A stretch of 64,000 nt of DNA from Sycobia sp. Sy_11 (lineage: Eukaryota; Arthropoda; Insecta; Hymenoptera; Epichrysomallidae): positions 1,907,501 through 1,971,500 of the forward strand of contig JACCIC010000027.1 of NCBI GenBank assembly GCA_018907035.1. Reading direction: 5' to 3'. Position numbers and translations under genes: made by a program. Below are positions 56,327 through 64,000 of the stretch, piece after piece. The notes below the pieces were generated by a model, which worked only from the letters and a program-made list of their open reading frames with translations, was not told the origin of the DNA and did no database searches. Within the stretch, counting starts at the first letter, position 1, and the number at the start of each line of letters is the position of its first letter.

Positions 56327-57447
56327 TCGGGTATACAGTAAGTTCCCAACGTCTGTCAAGAGATGGTATCATCAATGGATCCCAGGCGGAAATTTCAGAC
56401 CTCCTGATTATTTTTACAGGTTATGTAACTATCGATAACTTTACAGCATTATATTTGAGCATTTCTTTTGGTATCGTTTATTTTATCGAGCAAAATCATG
56501 TCAAATTTCCAGCCAAATAAACGTCATTTGCAGAAAGCGCTGCAGCTATTCTTTCATATGAGGAAAAGTAAAGCTAAGACCAATCGTTTGCGATCGGAAA
56601 ATTATGAGACAGAATGTATTGGTGAATCGATGTGTGACGAGTAAATCAAACGTTTCAAAAATGGTGATTTTGAAGTTGAAGACAAGGATTGCTCCGGAAA
56701 TGTGAAAAGTTTCGTAGATCAGGAATTATGCGCTTTACTGGATGAGGATCCATATCATATTCAAGAAAAACTTATTGCATTATTGGTAAATAAGGTCATG
56801 CTCTACATATGGTAGTATCATAAGGGTGTCATATACAACGAACTGCTTCCCAGTGGTAAAATCCTGTTTCTAAAAGCATTGGAATTCATTTAAAACGTTG
56901 GAATTCAAGACGAGAGACGTAGAACGTCGATTTTGCTTAGCGATATAAAAATAAATTATTTTTGCATAATACGGTCACTAGTGATCAAAAATGAAATTAT
57001 TATGGTAATTCTAAATGCAGAAAATCGTAGGAAAAATGTCCAAAATATGAGACCAGGCATGCGTCCGTCATTTTTCATCACGATGACGCTCAATCATATG
57101 TTGCGGTTTCAGTCAAAAACTATTTGAAGAAGTTCATAAAAAACTCTGCCTCACCCGCACTACAAGTCAGACCTGGCATCATCTGACTACTGCTTGTTTC
57201 GATCAATGTAGAACACTCTTTCGAGAATACTCAGTTCAGTAGAGGGTGTAAAAATAGGCTCTAAATGTTTTAGAGCTCTAAAGACGAGAAAATTTTTTGA
57301 TCAGGAATTCAGAAATTGCCAGAAAGATGGAAAAAAGTTATAGCTTCCGATGGACGATACTTTGTATAACAAATATGTACCTATGTTTTCATAATGAAAT
57401 CGCACATTTTTGAAAAACAAACGTTGCAAAATTATTTGTAGACCTAA
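56327..57447 (+). mobile_element. mariner transposon, decayed, same lineage as 37.1-38.4 kb
   Basis: The left end TCGGGTATACAGTAAGTTCC follows TA. A degenerate right end lies near 57447. Transposase text: FQPNKRHLQKALQLFFHMRK (about 56.5 kb), IKRFKNGDFEVEDKDCSGN, LCALLDEDPYHIQEKL, HHDDAQ-like second catalytic region (57.08 kb) and ASDGRYF-like end with stop. The middle is shortened and partly rearranged. Confidence 0.75.
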
Positions 57448-57779
57448 GATATTCTGCTTTTTGTTGGGTATAGCATAAGTTCAATACAAAGAGAAGGTGC
57501 TCTTTTTCTCCGAATTAAATTGTTATATAATCCAACCGAATTTATGCCAGACATGTCTAAATGGCAAAGTCATCTAAAGAGTTGTCTACACGGCAAAATA
57601 ATTTATTTCATTTAATTATATAAGAAAATCTTGAAGACGAAAAGTTTGGTAAACAGTAGTTTACTTATTCTAATCAAAATTGTGATCATTTTATAATACG
57701 AACTAAAAGCTACCATAGAATGATAATTAACGGCGTTAGCTCTATAGTACTATTTATTTGTTTGTGACAGGCGTATAAA

Positions 57780-58320
57780 GTTTTAAGTGTATCGTGTGCT
57801 TGGCGATTTTCTTTTAGCAAAATAATGGAACAGAGAGATTGCATTAAATTTTGTGTCAAAAATGAAAGTTGGTGTTGTAAAATGCTTGAAATGTTAACAG
57901 TTGCATACGGTGAATTTAGTTTGAGTAAAAATAATATGTATGAATGGTACAAGCTGTTCCCAGAAGGCCCAGAGGGTGTCGAAGGTGAACCATTTGTGGA
58001 TTTTGCATGAGGTGGTACATCTATCCATTCATCATTGCTTGTGAGAGATTTTTGGTCAAAATCAACACGACAGTCATGTCATGTCAATCTCCATATTTAC
58101 TAGATTTGACACCCAGTGACTTTTTTCTTTACCCAGCATTGAAAGGACCGATGAAAGGACATCGATTTTCAATGATTGAGGAGATAAAAACTACATCGCT
58201 GAAAGAACTCAAGGCTATACCAAAAAGTGTTTATAAGAAATGATTTGGTAAAAGCACTGGCATTAGTGTATTATAGCTGAGGGGCGCTTATTTTGAAGGA
58301 GATAACATAAGTATTAATTA
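57780..58320 (+). mobile_element. mariner, internally deleted
   Basis: MEQRDCIKFCVKNESWCCKM starts an N-terminal region that runs to 58010. It is followed directly by the C-terminal catalytic part SPYLLDLTPSDFFLYPALKG (about 58.1 kb) and GAYFEGD. The central part with the first two catalytic aspartates is deleted. Confidence 0.7.
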
Positions 58321-58504
58321 ATAAAAAAATATTTTTTGAAAAACAAAAAGTCACCTTATTATCTGAACACATCTTGTACAACTTAGTATGAACATGTATA
58401 GCAGTCACTTAAGACACATTAAGAAAACAGTTAAAAATAGTTTAGTAAATAGTTTCTTTCAGAATTTCGTATATTATGTAATACATATAGTAGACGAGGG
58501 CGGT

Positions 58505-58857
58505 TCAATAACTACCCATGATTAAAGAGAGAGGACGTTCCTTAGGAAAGCTAGTGTTATGATCGTGTGCTGCGATCTATCAAAGGACGCCAAAATGTGT
58601 CGACTGAAAAGGCAATTAATATTTTATATGATAAGTTGGCTATGCAAAAATTGTCGGCCCGATGGGTACCTTGATTGCTTGCTGTAGACAAAAAGCGGAA
58701 GCGGCTGTTAACTTCAAGGCAGTTTTCGGAACAATTTAAAAAAGATCCAAACGATGTTTTGCGTCGAGTTGTCACCGTTGATGAAACCTGAATTCATCAA
58801 TACATACAGAACGTCATTGCCGAGACAACGGCTTCTTTTGGAGAGTTTGAAAAATCC
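58505..58857 (+). mobile_element. mariner fragment beside the Gypsy LTR
   Basis: The plus strand gives LAMQKLSARWVP, a stop, SRQFSEQFKKDPNDVLRRVV and TVDET followed by a stop where W is expected. The rest is lost at or before the LTR that starts near 58858. Confidence 0.65.
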
Positions 58858-59556
58858 TGTTTTTGGGAGGGGTTAAAAAAAGGCGCGGCGCTCCATTAAA
58901 GAGCAGAAGCCTTACTATCCCTCAAGAGTTTTGATCCTGGGTGCGCGGTGCTCCATTAAAGCCCAGCGATCTTACTCCTAGCCCCGAACAAAGTCGTGAT
59001 CCTAGGTGCACGAGCTCTGTCGTATTTTAGTACTTGTGAAAAGAGCCTTGTGGCGTGTTGAGCGACCAGGCGCCGAGGCGTGTTGAGCCGGAGCAACGAA
59101 GTAGCAAGCACGAAACAGCGATCAGATAATTCGCTATAGACCAGCAGATTGCGTTCGTCCCCCAAACTCCCCCCAGCCCCAGTAAAAGTACATATACATA
59201 TATATAGTGCGCGATATTAGTAAATTAAGTGCGTTTAAATTTAAGATGAATATATCGTGTAAAATAAGTAGCGTGCGAAAAATAGTGTAATAAAGTATAG
59301 ATAAGGTTTAACATAAAATTCTGTCTTGTATATTACAGATCAGAGGGCCTGAAGCCAGAAAAATTTTCTTTGTTTATTACTTTTGTAATATTTTCCTTTG
59401 TATAGTTTTTATTACAATATATTTTTGATATTTTTTATAATGACATAATTGAGTAAAACGTGATTTTTTCCGATCTTGTTCAGATTTCCCATTTCTTTTA
59501 AATTGATCTTGGCGCGACCGCGTAAGCTATCCCGAAGGGAACAGGCAAACGTTACA
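58858..59556 (+). repeat. 5' LTR, ends GTTACA
   Basis: The start at TGTTTTTGGGAGGGG is inferred. The end is clear, because GTTACA is followed by TGGCGCCCAA. An upstream tandem duplication of about 65-70 bp is present (CGCTCCATTAAAGAGCAGAA against TGCTCCATTAAAGCCCAGCG). A GTTTAACATAAAATTCTGTC block and TTGTAATATTTTCCTTTG are shared with the 3' LTR. Confidence 0.65.
58880..59015 (+). repeat. Tandem duplication in the LTR U3
   Basis: Two units each run from GCGCGG(C/T)GCTCCATTAAA through TCTTACT or CTTACTATCC to TGATCCT(G/A)GGTG. Such repeats in U3 often act as enhancers, but here that is only an inference. Confidence 0.65.
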
Positions 59557-59574
59557 TGGCGCCCAAACAGGAAT
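59557..59574 (+). other. Primer binding site
   Basis: TGGCGCCCAAACAGGAAT lies directly after the LTR end, the expected tRNA primer site. Confidence 0.75.
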
Positions 59575-59927
59575 TACCGTTAAAAAATTTTTTTTTTATT
59601 GTTAATAATTTGTTAATAATAATTATAACAAATTTTTCTCCTGTTAAACTTCCGTTTTTTTTTCTTTACCTATTATACTCAGTTGTGTTTTTTATAAAAA
59701 ATGTTGTTTATAAAAAATTGATAAAAATATTACAAATTATTTAATATAGAGATTATTAATTGATTTATATTAATCTAATTGTTTATTGATCCAATTATTA
59801 ATTAATTGAATAATATAAATTTAACATATTAATTTTAGCATATTAATTAATAATTAATTATAAAATTAATAAAATTAATATTAACATTATATCATATTAT
59901 TTTTTATATGTCGAACTAATTTATTTT
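59575..59927 (+). other. AT-rich remainder where gag, PR and RT should be
   Basis: Only low-complexity AT sequence (TTAATTAATTA-type). The coding region up to RNase H is deleted. Confidence 0.6.
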
Positions 59928-61634
59928 TTGTACAAGAATGCCAAATGGAACTGTGGGGTAACCGAACAAGAGGCAGTTAACAAAATTAAACAACTGCTTA
60001 CGAATGCATCAGTACTAGCTTGTCGAGACTGGAATAGACCATTTACTCTGCAAAAATTAGGCGCTGCCCTAATGCAAACGTATGACAAAACCGAGAGAAT
60101 GATTGCAATCGCCAGTAAATGCTTGTCTGCTCCAGAAAAGAATTACTCATGCACCGAATTAAAATGTCTTGCTATAAAATGGGGTACTTAGAAGTTCTGT
60201 CATTATTTAGAAGGTTACCATTTTATAGTCTTGACAGATCACCAATCACTAAAGTGGCTCAATCAAATAGAAAGCATGTCCGGCCGTCTGGCACGTTGGG
60301 CCATTGAGCTAAGTCAGTAGGATTTCGAGATAAAATACAGGCCAGGGACCGATAACTTGCTGGAAGATGCTTTATCTAGACAACCGTTGGAAGTAGCTAC
60401 AAGTGAGTTAAAAAGCGAAGATTGGTACGAAAAATGTTTTAAAAATGTCCAAAATGAACCAGAGATATTTTTTGTATTACAAACGGACAGTTGTATCAAC
60501 ATATTCTGCACATGTTAGACTTTAAGGACACAGCAGAAAACCAACAATGAAAAGTGTGTGTCCCGAAAAAAAGATCAAGAACTTTTGCTGAAAGAAGTTC
60601 AGGATAATCCGCTTACAGGACATTTGGGAGTCGCCAAAACTTTGTCTCGAATAGCCAGAAACTATTATTGGCCAGGAATATTACGAGAAACTGCTGTATA
60701 CGTAAGAAACTGTATAAATTGTCAAAAGTTTAAGGTACAACAGTAGAGTCCTGCAGGTACCTTGCCTGCAACTACCGTCGATCAACCGTGGGAGACAGTG
60801 GCTGTCGATTTAGTAGGTCCACTCCCAAGATCTGCAAAACTTAATATTTGGTTATTAGTAATGCAGGATAAATTTACCAAATGGTGAAACTACAGGCACT
60901 TCGAAAGGCTATCGGGAAAGTGTAGTCAACCGGAAAACAAATCTAAGGTCTGGTTCTCTAAAAATTATAATATCGGATAATGGAGGACAATTCATATCAA
61001 AGGAGTTTACCGAGATGATAACAAAAACAGCTTACAATACCGGAAAAAACCACCGTGTATTTCCCAGCGTAATCCTGTAGAAAGAGCCAACCGAGTAAGC
61101 AAGACGATGATCTTACAATATATTGCAACGAATCAAAGAAATTGAGACGATCATTTAACAAAAATTGCATTTGTTTACAACATGGCTCAGAGTGAACTAA
61201 CCAAATATACGCTAGCATATCTAAATTTTGGCAAACAATTGCGTCTTCCGAGTTCTCTGGTAGAAAAGAAAGGATTAAAAGCCAAAACGCCAAGTCAAAC
61301 CCGTATACAAAAATTACATAATGCCTCAGAATTTGTCAGAGGACAACAAGCAAGGAGTTTCGAAAAATAACATTACTTCAATCTGCGTCGTCGTGTTTCG
61401 AAATCCGCGCTTGGCAAAAAAGTATTTAAACGGACATATCAATTGTCCAGTAAAACGGATGCCTTTAATGCGAAATTGGTGCCAAAATTTGAAGGACCGT
61501 TCATAGTGCACAAAAAAGTATCGCCGGTTATCTTTGACCTAATAGATAACCACAAAAGGATAATACGCTACATTCATATTAAAGATATGAAGTCTGCCAG
61601 AGATAATCTGATTAAAGATGATTTATCGCCCTGA
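59928..61634 (+). pseudogene. pol: Gypsy RNase H and integrase, broken
   Basis: The first frame (59928-60191) covers the end of RT and the start of RNase H (NRPFTLQKLGAALMQ, APEKNYSCTELKCLAIKW). After a frame change, LTDHQSLKWLNQIESMSGRL follows. The integrase zinc finger is HLGVAKTLSRIARNYYWPGI ... NCINCQKFK (60558-60746). The core reads VAVDLVGPLPRSAK and RNPVERANRVSKTM. It ends with FNAKLVPKFEGPFIVHKKVS, a GPY/F-type domain. At least six stops or frame changes occur, and the second catalytic region is mutated. Confidence 0.8.
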
Positions 61635-61679
61635 AAACTAATATAAAGGTAGAAAATTCCAAGATAGAAAACAGTAATC

Positions 61680-62090
61680 ATGCAGTACCCTAACGAGCAG
61701 GGACTCTACCAGCGAATGTTAGAATTTAGTGTGAAAATCCAGTGCTACAGAAGAATATTCTACGCGTTTATAAACACTGGCGTACTTATGTCGACAATTT
61801 CGAGTGAAATAGGCCGGATACTCCAGGCACGGGATGGTGAAGTAACACATGGAGCATACATTTATGTACTTGAAGTACTTGTATGTACTATGTACTTGGT
61901 ATCTATATAAATGGAGCATGCATCTAACTAAATCAAGCTCCTCTATACTCAGAAACGCCACCAAGGATATCAACTAGTCACATGATAAAAATAGACTTTC
62001 AACTCAAGGATAAAGTGTTCGAGCAAAGTTTCGCCGTAGTAGACGAGCAGTTGGTAGATATAATTTTTGGCATGGGAACAAACTCATGAA
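61680..62090 (+). pseudogene. Aspartic-protease-like segment downstream of integrase
   Basis: YAFINTGVLMSTISSEIGR resembles the retroviral protease active-site region, with N where the catalytic D (of DTG) should be. After an inserted or duplicated AT-rich piece (about 61855-61980), KIDFQLKDKVFEQSFAVVDE and DIIFGMGTNS resemble the second half of the fold. Protease normally precedes RT, so its place after integrase is odd. Confidence 0.45.
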
Positions 62091-62490
62091 TAGGGTACCA
62101 TATCCTACTACACGCATGATCACCAGCAACACGAGAAAGGCGCGCAGAAAAAAGAAAGAAAAACAGACACGGAATTCGACGTGCATTAAATAGGATGGAT
62201 GTAGAGGGCATCACAGTCTTAGCGATTCTGAAGGGATGAGCAACGACCAATAAATGTAAGAAAGCTAATAGTACCCTCAGACATTTGTATCAATAATAAT
62301 TAAAATAATTAAATAGAAGTTAATCAAAATTACCGATAGTACATGTCAAGTTTATCGATCTATTGTTCTTAGAACGAGAAATATACACAGTGTCAGTAAA
62401 TAATCAAAGCAAGGTCAAAAGAACTTAATAAGTACTAAGCATTTTTAATATTAAGCGAAATCAGTATTATTATAACTGTGTAATCGAACA

Positions 62491-63050
62491 GTGCATGAAA
62501 AAATGTTCCACGAACAATTAAACCGGGCGCGTCGCGATACTTTAGCCGCTGAAGCCGAATATAAGAATATTATACATCGGCCAACGCGACTAAGACTCGT
62601 GACAAATACGGGAAAATTGCGTATAAAAACTGTTGCAACCCTGGCAAGATTTCGAATAGTGATAAAAAGGGGGCTCTGATGTATCCTTTAACGTCAAATC
62701 CGCCCCTGAAGGGCCTGCCGACGAGCCCGCACCCCCTGCCACTGAGCCCCCTCACCTGTCGCCGATAACAAAGCGTTTTTCTAACTGCCACCATCCCTGC
62801 CTGATGTGGTAGTGCTAGAAGAAAAAATGGGTAGTAGGCCTGCTAGTGAAGCCTACCCCCGAATATCAGGCTGGGGACAACAAGCACCCCATGGATACGC
62901 GGCCGCGGATGGCTTATCGCTATGATGAGGAGACCACGTTGTATTGAAGGCTGGGCGCAATGCAGCACAGGTAGACCGTCGACGGCAGACGCTTTAAAAT
63001 GCGGATGGATGCTGAAACGGGCCAGATTAAATGTGTGTCGTCCTATGGCT
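62491..63050 (+). other. Unassigned text before the 3' LTR
   Basis: A frame of 62 codons (MHEKMFHEQLNRARRDTLAA) is followed by proline-rich text in another frame (62.69-62.78 kb). A purine run AAAAAGGGGG at 62665-62674 could be a polypurine tract. The origin is unknown. Confidence 0.35.
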
Positions 63051-63299
63051 CAAAATAAAGTAAGATTACAATAATATAAATTCCGAATGAAAATATGCTT
63101 ACGATTTGTTAGATTTGATCGAGTAAATTATTAGTATATAAATTTTTGCTCCGTAAACAAGGGGCAAATGCGATGATCAGGCTATATTCCTGATACAGCC
63201 TAATACGCGCAAAATTTTAATTCGAAATAATTAAAGTTTCAAAATTAAAATAATCGGGCAATGCTCCCGATTAGCGATCAAACTTGATGTATACCAGCC

Positions 63300-63667
63300 G
63301 GCTACGTTTGTTCCCCAACAGTGCGCGATATTAGTAAATTAAGTGCGTTCAAATTTAAGATGTAAATAGCGTATAAAATAAGCAGCGTGCAAAAAATAGT
63401 GTAATAATAATTATACTAATAAAGTCTAACATACAATTCTGTCTTGTATGTTACAGATCGTAGGGCCCGAAGCCAGACAGATTTTCTTTAAAATATTACT
63501 TTTGTAATATTTTCCTTTGTATAGTTTTTATTATAATATAATTTTGTTATTTTTTATATGAATATAATTGAGTAAAACGTGATTTGCCCCAATCTTGTCT
63601 AGACTTCCCTTTCTTTCAACTCGATCCTGGTGCTAAGCTATGCCTAGAGGAAAAGGAAAATGTTACA
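63300..63667 (+). repeat. 3' LTR, part that matches the 5' LTR
   Basis: From GTGCGCGATATTAGTAAATT (about 63321) to the terminal TGTTACA it aligns with 59206-59556 with many small differences. To the left of about 63300 the two LTRs do not match. Confidence 0.75.
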
Positions 63668-64000
63668 AAATGAATTGTCGACAACTATTTATATCAGAGA
63701 TAATTGTCTTTTCTAACATCTTAATAGAAAGATTGTTGATGTTCAATAGTTTTAGATGAATTGATGAATTATTTGTAAGAATTTGATAGATTTTCAGTCA
63801 GTATTTATAAACTATTTGACTATTTTAGCATAAAGTCATCATTCAATAACTCAATATATTAAAAAGTCATTATTTAATAGCCTCTTAATTTAACATAGAT
63901 TCGATAAATATTAATGACTTACTATAAAGCAAAATTGAAATTTAAAATAAGAAGCAACTCTATTTTAAAATATTAATGTTTCTAAATATTTCTAATACAC
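63668..64000. other. AT-rich stretch to the window end
   Basis: Nothing recognised. Confidence 0.6.

Larger units (their letters stand above)
58858..63667 (+). mobile_element. Gypsy LTR retrotransposon with rearranged interior
   Basis: A 5' LTR (to 59556) with primer site is followed by only about 370 bp of AT-rich sequence where gag, protease and RT should be. A broken RNase H-integrase gene (59928-61634), a protease-like segment (61680-62090), unassigned text (62491-63050) and a 3' LTR ending at 63667 follow. The LTRs match well only in their last ~350 bp, so the element may be a recombinant of two copies. Confidence 0.75.
38686..64000 (+). other. Lim1: Lim1 downstream intron (at least 25.3 kb, open at the right edge)
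   Basis: It starts at a good donor (CAGGTAATT). I looked for an exon encoding VWFQNRRSKERR in all plus-strand frames to the right and saw none, so the whole remainder is most likely intron filled with transposons. A short exon could have been missed by eye. Confidence 0.6.

Overview
The window is AT-rich animal DNA with insect-type repeats. It contains two protein-coding exons of a host gene and a dense layer of mostly broken transposable elements. The two exons (16869-17075 and 38444-38685, + strand) encode part of a LIM-homeobox protein that I recognise as Lim1 (Lhx1/5). They cover the acidic linker after the LIM domains and then the homeodomain up to residue 46, where LIM-homeobox genes have a known intron. 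The exons join in phase. The intron between them is 21.4 kb, and the next one runs at least 25.3 kb off the right edge. The repeats (mariner of several lineages, R1-like LINEs, Gypsy, Helitron, Polinton-like) suggest a hymenopteran, probably an ant. This rests on recognition, not on a search.

Layout. 1-4.67 kb: a Gypsy element on the minus strand with pol open except for one in-frame stop, and an unassigned third ORF that runs off the left edge. 4.7-5.4 kb: a degenerate ~60-bp minisatellite. 6.4-13.0 kb: a second Gypsy element with 5' LTR, primer site, gag and pol, cut short in integrase and lying between (AT)n tracts. 15.4-16.6 kb: a Tc1-like transposon with TIRs. 16.9 kb: Lim1 exon. 17.5-24.6 kb: a mariner fragment, the same minisatellite reversed, a possible Helitron end, and a possible 3.8-kb element with no genes. 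25.1-31.6 kb: a decayed Polinton/adintovirus-like element whose capsid, penton, protease, phospholipase-A2-like, ATPase and DNA polymerase B pieces can still be recognised. 31.6-35.7 kb: two LINE copies on the minus strand. 37.1-38.4 kb: a mariner ending 76 bp before the Lim1 homeobox exon. 39-47.2 kb: mariner deletion derivatives, a LINE related to the 33-35.7 kb copy but in opposite orientation, and a third Gypsy copy carrying a nested mariner. 47.3-50.8 kb: a broken Helitron with an apparently intact 1,286-bp mariner inside it (345-aa transposase, D156/D249/D284). 51.9-58.9 kb: four more mariner relics and a LINE scrap. 58.9-63.7 kb: a Gypsy element with two partly matching LTRs, a broken RNase H-integrase region and a protease-like segment misplaced downstream of integrase.

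Apart from Lim1 and the intact mariner, nothing here looks like a working gene. The most notable items are the viral-type fossil in a developmental-gene intron, the intact mariner nested in a dead Helitron, and the repeats crowded against the Lim1 splice acceptors. Large AT-rich stretches show nothing I can identify.
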